From: Acrocarpospora macrocephala | Lineage (GTDB): Bacteria; Actinomycetota; Actinomycetes; Streptosporangiales; Streptosporangiaceae | DNA: 64,000 nt | Assembly: GCF_009687865.1 (NCBI RefSeq) | Contig: NZ_BLAE01000045.1 | Location: 30,995-94,994, forward strand | Direction: 5' to 3' | Part shown: positions 16,127-24,419 of the stretch, piece by piece | Layout of the letters: each line of letters begins with the position of its first letter | Position numbering within the stretch: the first letter of the stretch is position 1 | The notes under the pieces: generated by a model | Told to the model about the DNA's origin: nothing | The model's input: the letters and a program-made list of their open reading frames with translations, nothing else | Databases searched by the model: none | Program-made: the position numbers and the translations under genes

Positions 16127-16741
16127 ATGCGCCAGGCCGACCCGAAGCCCTACTGGAACACCAATGTGGCCCGCCATCCGGGCATCCTGCGCGCCGTTCC
16201 CCGGGGGTGCGGCCATGCGCTGGACGTCGGCTGCGGGGACGGTCTGCTCGCCCGGAAGCTGACCGGGCGGGCAAAGCGCGTCACCGGCATCGACAACTCG
16301 CCACAGATGATCGCCCGCGCCCGTGAACTCGCCTCCGGCCACCCGGATCTCACCTTCGTCGAGGGCGACTTCCTTATCGCCGACCTCCCTGCCGCGAGCT
16401 ACGACTTCATCTGCTCGGTATCCACGATCCACCATATGGACTTCGAGGCGGCCCTCACCCGCATGCGCCAGATGCTGCGCCCCGGCGGCACGCTGGTGGT
16501 GGTCGGCCTGGCCCGCGAGACGACCCCGGCGGAGTGGGCAGCGACGATCGCGGCCGCCCCCGTCGTGCGGATCATCAAAGTGCTGCGCCGCGCGCACGGC
16601 CCGGAGGGGATGCCGATCGCCGACCCACAGATGAGCTACGGACAGGTGCGGGCCGCGGCGCGGCGGCTGCTACCGGGCATGCGCTACCGCCGGCACGTGC
16701 TCCGCCGGTACTCGCTGACCTGGGGAAAACCCGCCCGCTAG
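16127..16741 (+). CDS. Class I SAM-dependent methyltransferase
   Basis: A 204-residue Methyltransf_11/25-type enzyme. Motif I is A-L-D-V-G-C-G-D-G-L-L near 29-39, the acidic residue after strand 2 is in G-I-D-N-S, and the post-motif reads D-F-I-C-S-V-S-T-I-H-H-M-D. L-R-P-G-G-T-L closes the core. ATG 16127 is preferred: TACGAT, a good -10, ends five bases before it, suggesting leaderless translation; ATG 16085 would add 14 poorly conserved residues. No partner genes indicate the substrate. It follows the dead TniB fragment and may have its own promoter. Confidence 0.75.
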   Translation: MRQADPKPYWNTNVARHPGILRAVPRGCGHALDVGCGDGLLARKLTGRAKRVTGIDNSPQMIARARELASGHPDLTFVEGDFLIADLPAASYDFICSVSTIHHMDFEAALTRMRQMLRPGGTLVVVGLARETTPAEWAATIAAAPVVRIIKVLRRAHGPEGMPIADPQMSYGQVRAAARRLLPGMRYRRHVLRRYSLTWGKPAR

Positions 16742-16878
16742 CTGGTGTTTGGAAAACGCATCGGCACCTAGCCACAACCAAGATTGAGCAAGATCCACTG
16801 GCGAAACCCCTGGCTTCCTGGACAGCCCGACACCTCTGGGCTCCATCAGTTCGCCACTCTAAGGTTCCTCACACCAGG

Positions 16879-17098
16879 TCAGAGCCCAGCCCTGAGCCCG
16901 GGCCGGACCTTGTGGGCGGGGCGACGGGGGCGGTGCCCGGCACCAGCCGCACGGGCCACGTCGAACAGATGGGCACGTTCGGCGTCGTCAAGCTGCAGGG
17001 CTCGGGAGACGGCGTTCAGGACGTCCTCGGAGACGCCGGTGATATGGCCTTTTTCGAGACGGGTGTACCAGTCGGTGCTCACGCTGGCCAGGTCGTCG
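16879..17098 (-). pseudogene. Truncated XRE/MmyB-type regulator fragment
   Basis: The minus strand encodes S-T-D-W-Y-T-R-L-E-K-G, S-E-D-V-L-N-A-V-S-R-A-L-Q-L and D-A-E-R-A-H-L-F-D-V-A-R-A-A. This is the second half of the helix-turn-helix plus the following helices of the MmyB-like XRE regulators common in actinomycetes. Similarity begins exactly where the adjacent murG-like gene stops (17099), so the N-terminal HTH half and the large C-terminal ligand domain are both missing. The frame stays open into murG only as an out-of-frame shadow. The remaining bases from 16742 to 16878 hold nothing recognisable. Confidence 0.6.
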
Positions 17099-18298
17099 TT
17101 ACCGGCCGGCGGCGGATAAGACGACGTCGGCGAGCCGCTCGGCCGCGTCCGGTCGGCCCTGGGTGCGCGCGCGGTCGGCGATCTGCGCGCGTAGGGCGGG
17201 GTCGGCCAGCAGCGGGGCCACCGCCTCGCGCAGGGCGTCTGGGGTGGCCTCGTCAAGGAGCGCGACGGCCGCGCCGGCGGCGGCGAGGTGGCGGGCGTTG
17301 TGCGCCTGCTCGCCACCCGCGGAGTTGGCGAGGGGGATGAACACCGCGGCCTTGCCCAGCGCGGTGACCTCGGCGATCGTTCCGGCACCGCTGCGAGAGA
17401 TCAGGACATCGGCCAACGCGAGCACGTCTGGAAGTTCGGCCCCGACGAAGGCGGTCACGTGGTAGCGGGCAGCCAGCTCGGGCGGGAGAGTGGCGGCGCG
17501 CCGGCGGGCTTCGTCGAGGGTTGCCGTCCCGGCCTGGTGGATGACGTTGGCGTGGGCGAGCAGCCACGGCAGGACGGCTTGGACGAGGGTGTTGATCTGC
17601 TGAGATCCCTGGGCTCCGCCCGTGACGTACACCGTGGGCAGGGACAGGTCGAAGGCGTGTAGCCCGAGCGCCTCCAGCGCCCTGCTCGGCTGGCCGGTCA
17701 GTAGTTCGGGGCGTACGGGATTGCCGGTGACGACGACCGCCCCGCGGGCGGTCACCGACTCGGGGATCAGGTCCAGCGTCGACGGTGCGGAGACCGCCAT
17801 GGTGGTGGCGGCGCGCGCCAGGATCCGGTTGGCCAGGCCCAGCCGTACGGTCTGCTCGTGCACGACCAGGGGGCGGCCACACATCTTCGCGGCCAGGCCG
17901 ACGGGGATGGCGACATAGCCGCCCGTGGCGAGCACGACGTCCGGGCCGAAGCCGGCGATGATACGGCGGGCCTGGGCGACCCCGAGTGGGACGCGTCCCA
18001 TGTCCTTGATGTTCGATGGGGAGACGAGCTTGAGAGGGTTCGCGGAGCGGCGGATCTTGCCGGTGGCTACCGCGGCGAAGGGGATGCGCTGTTCGACGGC
18101 GACCCGGGCCTCCAGGCCCCCGTGCGTGCCGACCCAGATCACCGTGAGCTCCTGCCCTTCGGCGGCAAGGCGGGCCTGCAGGGTCCGCACGACGGTCAGC
18201 GCGGGGTAGGTGTGGCCGCCGGTGCCGCCGCCTGTCACGATCAGGCGAAGCGGCTGGTCAGCGCGGGGCGGCGGACCGCTACGGGCATCGCGGGACAT
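17099..18298 (-). CDS. murG: Orphan MurG-like UDP-GlcNAc transferase
   Basis: A 399-residue GT28 glycosyltransferase. MurG converts lipid I to lipid II at the inner face of the membrane. The glycine-rich loop G-G-G-T-G-G-H-T-Y-P-A is near 22-32; H-E-Q-T-V-R-L-G-L-A-N-R, T-G-G-A-Q-G-S and S-R-S-G-A-G-T-I-A-E-V match MurG signatures. The donor site reads A-G-G-E-Q-A-H-N-A where canonical enzymes have a D-H-Q-x-x-N-A pattern, so donor contacts differ. No division or cell-wall genes flank it, so this is not the dcw-cluster copy. It could be a second lipid II synthase or a natural-product glycosyltransferase. Confidence 0.8.
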   Translation of the reverse strand: MSRDARSGPPPRADQPLRLIVTGGGTGGHTYPALTVVRTLQARLAAEGQELTVIWVGTHGGLEARVAVEQRIPFAAVATGKIRRSANPLKLVSPSNIKDMGRVPLGVAQARRIIAGFGPDVVLATGGYVAIPVGLAAKMCGRPLVVHEQTVRLGLANRILARAATTMAVSAPSTLDLIPESVTARGAVVVTGNPVRPELLTGQPSRALEALGLHAFDLSLPTVYVTGGAQGSQQINTLVQAVLPWLLAHANVIHQAGTATLDEARRRAATLPPELAARYHVTAFVGAELPDVLALADVLISRSGAGTIAEVTALGKAAVFIPLANSAGGEQAHNARHLAAAGAAVALLDEATPDALREAVAPLLADPALRAQIADRARTQGRPDAAERLADVVLSAAGR

Positions 18299-18370
18299 GG
18301 AGGGCGTCCTGTCTGATTGAAGCGAACCACGCCTTGGAACAGAGCGAGTTACGGACGATAGCAGGCACGG

Positions 18371-19675
18371 ATGGTCGAGCCGGTCGTGAGCGCCCGGGGG
18401 GTGGTGGGAGATGATGGAGGTCGGACGGGTGCGGTACTAGGCCGGGCGGGGGCTGAGGCCATGGCTGGGCTGACTGGGCTGGAACGCATGCTGACGGGGT
18501 TGCTGGATGCCAGCCATCTGATCACGGTGGAGCGGCTGCCTGAGTTGGTGGCCGAATATGGGGACCAAGCGGATCTTGGTGGGGCGCTGATCTATCTGGC
18601 CGACCTTCAGCAGGCCGTTCTGAGTCTGCTGGCGGCTTCCGGGACGCCCGCCCGCGCCGCGGAGGGGCAGAGCGCCGAGTTGCGGATCGATGCCACCCTG
18701 GCCGGGCGTGCGTTCCAGGAGGTCAGGGCGCTGCCGCAGAACGGTGGTGGGGAGCGGCAGCATTGGTGGGTGCCGTTGCTTGACGGGACGGAACGGCTGG
18801 GCGTGATGCGGGTGACCGCCGCCGGGGCGGAACTGCCGGACGCGGCCAGGCACCTGGCGGCGCTGGTGGCGCTGCTGCTGGTCAGTCAGCGCGCGCACAG
18901 CGACACCTATGCCCAGCTGGTGCGGACCCGGGCGATGAACGTGGCGGCCGAGATGCAGTGGCGGTTGGTTCCCCCGCTCACGTTCGCCACGCCGGAGGTG
19001 ACGGTCAGCGGGGTCATCGAGCCGGCTTACGAGGTCGGCGGGGACGTCTTCGACTACGCCCTGTCCGGTGACACGATGCACCTGGCGGTCTTCGATGCGA
19101 TGGGCCACGACGTCTCGGCGGGGCTGACCGCGAGTCTGGCCATGGCCGCCTGCCGGAACCATCGTCGCCAGGGTATGGATCTGGCCGCCAACAGTGAGGC
19201 GATCGAACGGACCCTGATCAGCGAGTTCGGGCCGGGCACCCGGTTCGTCACCGCCGTCATCGCCGAGCTCGACCTGCGCACCGGGCAGCTCACCTGGGTC
19301 AGCCGCGGTCATCCGCCGCCGGTGCTGATCCGCAGCGGGCGGTGGAGCACCTCGCTCGACTGCTCGGCGGCCCACCCGCTCGGCCTGGACCTGGGCGTGC
19401 CCGTCACGGTGTGTACGGAGCAGCTGGAGCCCGGTGACCGGCTGCTGATCTACACCGACGGCATCGTCGAGGCGGGCGCCGCGCAGGGCCGCGAGTTCGG
19501 GCTGGCGCGTTTCGTGGACTTCATCATCAAGCACACCAGTGCCGGCCTGCCGGTGCCGGAGACCCTGCGCCGCCTGATCACCAGCATCCTCGCCTACCAT
19601 GACGGGCGGCTGAACGACGATGCCACCGTGTTGCTGACCGAATGGCACGGGATCGCGGCCGAGTCGCCCGCTTGA
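18371..19675 (+). CDS. SpoIIE/RsbU-type PP2C serine phosphatase
   Basis: A 434-residue regulatory phosphatase. An N-terminal sensor-like region (about 30-180) of uncertain fold precedes a PP2C/SpoIIE domain (about 190-430). Metal ligands are seen in E-V-G-G-D-V-F-D-Y, F-D-A-M-G-H-D-V-S and I-Y-T-D-G-I-V-E, and the closing motif is N-D-D-A-T-V-L-L. Such enzymes dephosphorylate anti-anti-sigma factors to release stress sigma factors. No kinase or antagonist is adjacent. ATG 18371 is used; ATG 18461 is possible and would shorten the N-terminus by 30 residues. It is divergent from the murG-like gene. Confidence 0.85.
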   Translation: MVEPVVSARGVVGDDGGRTGAVLGRAGAEAMAGLTGLERMLTGLLDASHLITVERLPELVAEYGDQADLGGALIYLADLQQAVLSLLAASGTPARAAEGQSAELRIDATLAGRAFQEVRALPQNGGGERQHWWVPLLDGTERLGVMRVTAAGAELPDAARHLAALVALLLVSQRAHSDTYAQLVRTRAMNVAAEMQWRLVPPLTFATPEVTVSGVIEPAYEVGGDVFDYALSGDTMHLAVFDAMGHDVSAGLTASLAMAACRNHRRQGMDLAANSEAIERTLISEFGPGTRFVTAVIAELDLRTGQLTWVSRGHPPPVLIRSGRWSTSLDCSAAHPLGLDLGVPVTVCTEQLEPGDRLLIYTDGIVEAGAAQGREFGLARFVDFIIKHTSAGLPVPETLRRLITSILAYHDGRLNDDATVLLTEWHGIAAESPA

Positions 19676-19677
19676 GG

Positions 19678-19704
19678 TATTTCCTTCATATCAGGTAGGA
19701 AATA
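19678..19704. promoter_or_regulatory. Inverted repeat abutting the leader-peptide promoter
   Basis: Perfect 8-bp arms TATTTCCT (19678-19685) and AGGAAATA (19697-19704) with an 11-bp spacer. The right arm ends exactly where the -35 element of the sulfur operon promoter begins, so a DNA-binding regulator here could control initiation. It is too AT-rich to be the terminator of the upstream phosphatase gene. Confidence 0.5.
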
Positions 19705-19733
19705 TTGACTTAGCGCAGGTCGCTGGTTAGCGT
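19705..19733 (+). promoter_or_regulatory. Promoter of the sulfur-scavenging operon
   Basis: -35 TTGACT (19705-19710), a 17-bp spacer and -10 TAGCGT (19728-19733). The expected start of transcription coincides with the ATG at 19741 of the Cys-containing leader peptide, giving a leaderless mRNA. Confidence 0.7.
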
Positions 19734-19740
19734 GCTGAGT

Positions 19741-19824
19741 ATGAGCAAGGACCTGTACCTGACGCGGCGTGTGCACGTGGATCACGGGCACGTCGCCAGC
19801 GCCCAGTGTTGCCGCCGCGACTGA
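19741..19824 (+). CDS. Leaderless Cys-Cys leader peptide, putative cysteine attenuator
   Basis: A 27-codon ORF, too short for normal gene calling, beginning M-S-K-D-L-Y-L-T-R-R and ending A-S-A-Q-C-C-R-R-D. It has two adjacent Cys codons (TGT TGC, 19807-19812) near its end. The L-T-R-R-x-H-V-D then V-A-S-A-Q-C pattern matches actinobacterial leader peptides found ahead of sulfur genes. In mycobacteria, leaderless short ORFs with consecutive Cys codons act as cysteine-responsive attenuators of the downstream operon. The ATG sits seven bases after a clear -10, and the next gene starts 43 bp later. The function here is inferred from that model. Confidence 0.75.
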   Translation: MSKDLYLTRRVHVDHGHVASAQCCRRD

Positions 19825-19867
19825 TCGCTTCGACCCCTTTCAATCGCGATGCGTACAGGAAACCCAA

Positions 19868-20869
19868 ATGAACAACTTCAGGAAAGTCCTTGTGTCCGGA
19901 GTCTTAGCCGTGGCCCTCGCGGGGTGCGGGAGTTCCGGCGGAGACGAGGTCACCGAGCTGCGGTATCAGGGCAGTGTCGGGGCCGTTACCCTTCCCGAGT
20001 TGGCCGAGGAGCTCGGCTATCTCGCTCCCATCAAGCTCAAGTGGATCGGCAACACGATCAGCGGGCCGCAGGATATTCAGTCGGCGGCGACCGGGGAAAC
20101 GGATTTTGGCGGCGCGTTCAATGGGGCGGTCGTCAAGCTTCGGGCCAGTGGGGCGCCGATCAAGGCGGTCGTCAGTTATTACGGCAGTGACCCGGACACC
20201 TTCAGCGGGTTCTGGGTGACGCAAGGCAGTCCGATCAAGGGTCCGCGGGATCTTCTCGGAAAGAAGATCGGCGTCAATACGCTCGGGGCGCATGCCGAGG
20301 CAGTGATCAAGGAATATCTCAAGCGGGGTGGGCTCACGCCTGAAGAGGTCAAGCAGGTCGAGCTGGTGGTGGTGCCTCCGGTCAACACCGAGCAGGGGCT
20401 GCGTGGCGGGCAGATCGATGTGGGCGCGCTGACCGGCGTGCTGCGGGACAAGGCGCTGGAGCGGGGTGGCATCCGGCTGCTGTTCAGCGACACCGAACTG
20501 CTCGGGCCCTTCAATGCCGGGACGTACGTGCTGCGCGAGGACTTCATCGCGAAGAATCCGGTGGCGGCCAAGAAGTTCGGCGAAGGCGTCGCGAAGGCGA
20601 TCGAGTGGACCCGCGAGCACAGCCGCGACGAAGTTATCGCGAAATTTCGGGATATCGCGGCTAAGCGTGGGCGGAACGAGGACGTCTCGGCCATCGGGTA
20701 CTGGAAGAGCTTCGGCGTCTCCTCCAAGGGCGGCCTGATCGCCGACCGGGAGTTCCAGACGTGGATCGACTGGCTGGAGCGTGAGGGTGAGCTCAAGCCG
20801 GGTCAGGTGAAGGTCGGCGACGTGTACACCAACCAGTTCAATCCGTACGCGACCGGGAGCGTCAAGTGA
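19868..20869 (+). CDS. Sulfonate-type ABC transporter binding lipoprotein (SsuA-like)
   Basis: A 333-residue lipoprotein of the nitrate/sulfonate/taurine-binding family. The signal peptide runs to lipobox L-A-G-C within the first 20 residues, followed by a Gly/Ser linker. The mature fold has P-E-L-A-E-E-L-G-Y, T-G-E-T-D-F-G-G-A-F and L-L-G-K-K-I-G-V-N-T, as usual for SsuA/TauA relatives. ATG 19868 is chosen because it starts the signal peptide and follows ACAGGAAA. It is the first structural gene of a six-gene operon whose later members are a flavin monooxygenase and reductases, so the ligand is probably an organosulfur compound. Confidence 0.88.
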   Translation: MNNFRKVLVSGVLAVALAGCGSSGGDEVTELRYQGSVGAVTLPELAEELGYLAPIKLKWIGNTISGPQDIQSAATGETDFGGAFNGAVVKLRASGAPIKAVVSYYGSDPDTFSGFWVTQGSPIKGPRDLLGKKIGVNTLGAHAEAVIKEYLKRGGLTPEEVKQVELVVVPPVNTEQGLRGGQIDVGALTGVLRDKALERGGIRLLFSDTELLGPFNAGTYVLREDFIAKNPVAAKKFGEGVAKAIEWTREHSRDEVIAKFRDIAAKRGRNEDVSAIGYWKSFGVSSKGGLIADREFQTWIDWLEREGELKPGQVKVGDVYTNQFNPYATGSVK

Positions 20870-21663
20870 ACAAGATCACGATCCGGGGTGTGGGGAAGAC
20901 CTTTCAGGTGCGCGGCGAGGGGCGGCCGTTCGCCGCGCTTGAGGGGATCGATCTGGATGTCCGGGCCGGGGAGTTCCTCACCCTGGTCGGGCCCAGCGGC
21001 TGCGGCAAGTCCACGCTGCTCGATCTGATCGCGGGGCTGACCACGCCGACGAGCGGGACGCTGCAGCTGGACGGTCGTGCGATCAACGGGCCCGGGCTCG
21101 ATCGTGGCGTCGTGTTCCAGCAGTACGCGCTGTTTCCGTGGCGTACGGCGCAGGCCAACATCGAGTTCGGGTTGGAGGCGAAAGCCGTACCGGGGAAGGA
21201 GCGGGAGGAACGGGCGCGGCACTTTCTCGATCTGGTCGGGTTGGGTGGGTTCGCGGATCGGTATCCGCATGAGCTTTCCGGGGGGATGCGGCAGCGGGTG
21301 GCCATCGCGCGCAGCCTCGCGTTCGATCCCGAGGTGCTGCTGATGGACGAGCCGTTCGCGGCGCTCGACGCGCAGACGCGGGAGTCGCTGCAGGAAGAAC
21401 TGCTGAGCATCTGGGAGAAGACCGGCAAGACCATCGTCTTCATCACGCATGGCATCGACGAGGCCGTGTACCTGGGGCAGCGGGTGGCGATCATGACCTC
21501 GCGGCCGGGGCGGATCAAGCAGATCATCGACGTCACGTTCGACTCGCGGGCCGGGGATCTGCGCGCTGATCCGCGATTCGGTGAATACCGCCATCACATC
21601 TGGACGCTGCTGCGCGACGAGGTCGCCGCGGCCCGACGGGACGAGGTGCTCTCCGTTGGCTGA
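20866..21663 (+). CDS. Sulfonate-type ABC transporter ATPase (SsuB-like)
   Basis: A 265-residue ATPase with Walker A G-P-S-G-C-G-K-S-T (about 43-51), Q-loop F-Q-Q-Y-A-L-F, signature L-S-G-G-M-R-Q-R and Walker B V-L-L-M-D-E-P-F-A-A-L-D, all intact. T-H-G-I-D-E-A gives the switch His. The GTG start overlaps the stop of the binding-protein gene by four bases. The SsuB/TauB/NrtC group is indicated by F-P-W-R after the Q-loop. It energises the permease encoded immediately downstream. Confidence 0.9.
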   Translation: MNKITIRGVGKTFQVRGEGRPFAALEGIDLDVRAGEFLTLVGPSGCGKSTLLDLIAGLTTPTSGTLQLDGRAINGPGLDRGVVFQQYALFPWRTAQANIEFGLEAKAVPGKEREERARHFLDLVGLGGFADRYPHELSGGMRQRVAIARSLAFDPEVLLMDEPFAALDAQTRESLQEELLSIWEKTGKTIVFITHGIDEAVYLGQRVAIMTSRPGRIKQIIDVTFDSRAGDLRADPRFGEYRHHIWTLLRDEVAAARRDEVLSVG

Positions 21664-22588
21664 CAACAAGGGCACCGCCCTCGCCACAGAATCCACCCCG
21701 AGTCCCGAAAAATCCGAGCAATTTCCCGGGGACGTGCACTGGTACGACCTGCCTGACGATGACGCGGATCCAGAGGAGGAGGCCGAGCCGGAAGGGCCGC
21801 CGGTCTCTGGTGACACCCGCCTCCGGCGAGTGATCCGGAAGGTCACCTCGCTGGGACGGCGGTCGGCCGCCGTGGCGCTGTTGCTGGTCGTCTGGGAGAC
21901 GTTTCCGCGCCTGGGTGTCGTCGACCGGGTGTTCCTGCCGCCGCTGTCCGAGGTGGTGGGCGCCTGGTATGAACTGGCTCTCAAGGGCGAACTCGGCGAG
22001 CACGTGGGTGCCTCGCTCGGGCGGTCGCTGGCCGGATTCGCGCTGGCGATCGTCACCGTGATCCCGCTCGGGTTGCTGATCGGCTGGTACAAACCGGTCG
22101 CCGACTTCCTCACACCCCTGCTCGAACTCTTCCGGAACACCAGCGCGGTCGCGCTGCTGCCGGTGTTCACGCTGATCCTCGGCCTGGGCGAGACCGCGAA
22201 AATCACCTTCGTCCTGTACGCCTGCGCCTGGCCGATCCTGCTCAACACGATCAGCGGCGTGAAGACCGTTGACGCGCTCCTGATCAAATCCGCGCGGTCG
22301 ATGGGTCTGGGGCCGCTGCGGCTCTTCCAGAAGGTGATCCTTCCGGCCGCTGTTCCGACCATTTTCACGGGGGTTCGGCTGGCTGGGGCGTACTCGATTC
22401 TGGTGCTGCTCTTCGCCGAGATGGTCGGGGCGAAAGCGGGCCTCGGATACCTGATCAACGCCGCTCAGTTCAACTTCCGCATCCCCGACATGTACGCCGG
22501 AATCATCACCATTTCCTTGCTCGGATTGTTGTTCAACCAGCTGCTCGTCACGTTGGAGCGGCGCTTCTCGACCTGGAGGATCACGTGA
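21656..22588 (+). CDS. Sulfonate-type ABC transporter permease (SsuC-like) with acidic N-terminal extension
   Basis: A 310-residue permease. The C-terminal 245 residues are the usual SsuC core with about six membrane segments and an EAA-type loop (S-A-R-S-M-G-L-G-P-L). The first 65 residues are an unusual soluble, strongly acidic segment including D-D-D-A-D-P-E-E-E-A-E-P-E, absent from typical SsuC proteins. TTG 21656 is the best start: it overlaps the ATPase stop and has GAGG upstream, and no ATG or GTG in frame lies closer to the core. The following monooxygenase gene overlaps its stop by four bases. Confidence 0.87.
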   Translation: MADNKGTALATESTPSPEKSEQFPGDVHWYDLPDDDADPEEEAEPEGPPVSGDTRLRRVIRKVTSLGRRSAAVALLLVVWETFPRLGVVDRVFLPPLSEVVGAWYELALKGELGEHVGASLGRSLAGFALAIVTVIPLGLLIGWYKPVADFLTPLLELFRNTSAVALLPVFTLILGLGETAKITFVLYACAWPILLNTISGVKTVDALLIKSARSMGLGPLRLFQKVILPAAVPTIFTGVRLAGAYSILVLLFAEMVGAKAGLGYLINAAQFNFRIPDMYAGIITISLLGLLFNQLLVTLERRFSTWRIT

Positions 22589-23907
22589 GCCCCCGCCGGC
22601 TTCATCTCAACGCGTTCCTGATGGGTGTGGGTCACCACGAGGCGGCCTGGCGGCATCCTCGGACCGAACCCGCGCTGGTCACCGATGTCAAACACTTCCA
22701 GAACCTGGCCAGGATCGCCGAGCGGGGGAAGCTCGATTCGGTCTTCCTGGCCGACGGGGTTGCCTTGTGGGGAAATGTCCGGCACAACGCGCTCGGCGGG
22801 CTTGAGCCGCTGACGCTGCTGTCGGCCATCGCCGCCGTCACCGAGCACGTCGGGCTGATCGCGACCGCGTCCACGACCTACAACGAACCGTTCCATCTGG
22901 CGCGCAAGTTCGCCTCGCTGGATCACATCAGCAACGGGCGGGCCGGGTGGAACATCGTCACCTCGGCGAGCGAGGCCGAAGCCCACAATTTCGGGATTGA
23001 ACGACCGGCGCATCGGGATCGATACGCGCGTGCCGATGAGTTCCTCGATGTTGTCACCAAATTGTGGGACAGCTGGGAGGACGATGCGGTCGTCAAGGAT
23101 CGGGAGAGCGGCATCTACGCCGATACCGACAAGATTCACGCGGTCGAGCATTCGGGTCCGCATTTCGCCGTCAAGGGTCCGCTCAACACGCAGCGGCCGC
23201 CGCAGGGGCACCCGCTGATCGTGCAGGCGGGGTCCTCGTCGGATGGCAAGGATTTCGCCGCCCGGCACGCGGAGGCCGTCTTCACCGCGCAGCAGACCCT
23301 GGCCGAAGGGCAGGAGTTCTACGCGGACATCAAGGCTCGGGCGATCGCCGCCGGACGCAGGCCGGAGGACGTCGTGATTCTTCCTGGGATTTCGCCCATC
23401 ATCGGGAGCACTGAGCGGGAAGCACTTCGGTTGGAGCGCGAACTCGAGGAGCTGATCATTCCGGCGTACGGCGTGGCGCAGCTGTCCACCATTCTCGGGG
23501 TCGATCTGTCCGATCATCCGCTCGATGAACCGTTGCCGGAAATATCGCCCGAAACCGAGGGGCAGCAGAGCCGGGTCAAGCTGGTGCTCGATCTGGCTTC
23601 GCGGGACAACCTCACTCTTCGGCAGCTGATCGCCCGATTGGCGGGTGGGCGCGGGCATCGTGTCCTCGCCGGGACCCCGGAGCTGATCGCCGATCAGATC
23701 CAGGAATGGTTCGAGCAGGGCGCGGCCGACGGCTTCAACATCATGCCGCCGGTGCTCCCCAGCGGGCTGGCCGACTTCGTCGATCATGTCGTGCCTGTGC
23801 TCCAGGCGCGTGGTCTGTTCCGGTACGAATACGAGGGCCGTACCCTCCGCGAGAACTACGGACTGGCCCGTCCGGCGAACCGCTACGCGGAATTGGCGGG
23901 GGTCTGA
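22585..23907 (+). CDS. LLM-class FMNH2-dependent monooxygenase (NtaA/SnaA/DszA type)
   Basis: A 440-residue luciferase-like TIM-barrel enzyme of the bacterial two-component group that uses reduced FMN made by a separate reductase. Family signatures include W-R-H-P near the N-terminus, S-T-T-Y-N-E-P-F-H-L-A-R-K and S-N-G-R-A-G-W-N-I-V-T-S-A. Q-A-G-S-S-S-D-G-K-D-F-A-A is the phosphate-binding loop region. GTG 22585 overlaps the permease stop. Members cleave C-S or C-N bonds in compounds such as dimethyl sulfide, dibenzothiophene sulfone or NTA. With a sulfonate-type importer and two flavin reductases here, sulfur release from an imported organosulfur compound is the likely job. Confidence 0.9.
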   Translation: MSPRRLHLNAFLMGVGHHEAAWRHPRTEPALVTDVKHFQNLARIAERGKLDSVFLADGVALWGNVRHNALGGLEPLTLLSAIAAVTEHVGLIATASTTYNEPFHLARKFASLDHISNGRAGWNIVTSASEAEAHNFGIERPAHRDRYARADEFLDVVTKLWDSWEDDAVVKDRESGIYADTDKIHAVEHSGPHFAVKGPLNTQRPPQGHPLIVQAGSSSDGKDFAARHAEAVFTAQQTLAEGQEFYADIKARAIAAGRRPEDVVILPGISPIIGSTEREALRLERELEELIIPAYGVAQLSTILGVDLSDHPLDEPLPEISPETEGQQSRVKLVLDLASRDNLTLRQLIARLAGGRGHRVLAGTPELIADQIQEWFEQGAADGFNIMPPVLPSGLADFVDHVVPVLQARGLFRYEYEGRTLRENYGLARPANRYAELAGV

Positions 23908-24419
23908 TGAGCATCGTGACCGTGGTCGGCAACCCGCGCAGCGGCTCCCGTACGCTGACCGTCGCCACCAAAGCCGCCGAAACGCTCGCCAACCGGCTGG
24001 GGGTCGAGGCGGGCGATGTCGTGGATCTGTCGGGGCTGGCCCCTGCCCTGTTCTCCCCAGAGCCTTCGCCGGGCGTTGAGGTCGCGCTGGAACTCCTTCT
24101 TGACGCGTCGATCCTCGTCGTGGCCAGCCCGACCTACAAAGGCACCTACACCGGGCTCCTCAAGTCCTTTCTCGACAAACTTCCCAGCCAAGCGCTTGCC
24201 GGGAAGGTCGCCCTGCCGCTCCTGGTCTTGGGCGATCCGAAACACTCCCTGGCCGTCGAAGTCCACTTCCGCCCGCTCCTGGTCGAGTTGGGCGCGGCCG
24301 TCCCCACTCCCGGCTTGGTCGTCCTGGAGTCGCGCATTCCGGACCTGGACGAGCTTCTCGCCGCTTGGGCGGACACGGTGATACCGCAACTGACCAGACA
24401 TACGGAGGTGCTCACATGA
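23907..24419 (+). CDS. NAD(P)H-dependent FMN reductase (SsuE/MsuE type)
   Basis: A 170-residue flavodoxin-fold reductase that supplies FMNH2 to the adjacent monooxygenase. The FMN phosphate loop reads G-N-P-R-S-G-S-R-T at 8-16 and the isoalloxazine loop S-P-T-Y-K-G-T-Y-T-G-L-L-K at about 75-87, the standard SsuE pattern. The ATG overlaps the monooxygenase stop by one base (TGATG), and its own stop overlaps the next start as ATGA. This places it in a fixed-stoichiometry translational unit with the oxygenase. Confidence 0.9.
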   Translation: MSIVTVVGNPRSGSRTLTVATKAAETLANRLGVEAGDVVDLSGLAPALFSPEPSPGVEVALELLLDASILVVASPTYKGTYTGLLKSFLDKLPSQALAGKVALPLLVLGDPKHSLAVEVHFRPLLVELGAAVPTPGLVVLESRIPDLDELLAAWADTVIPQLTRHTEVLT

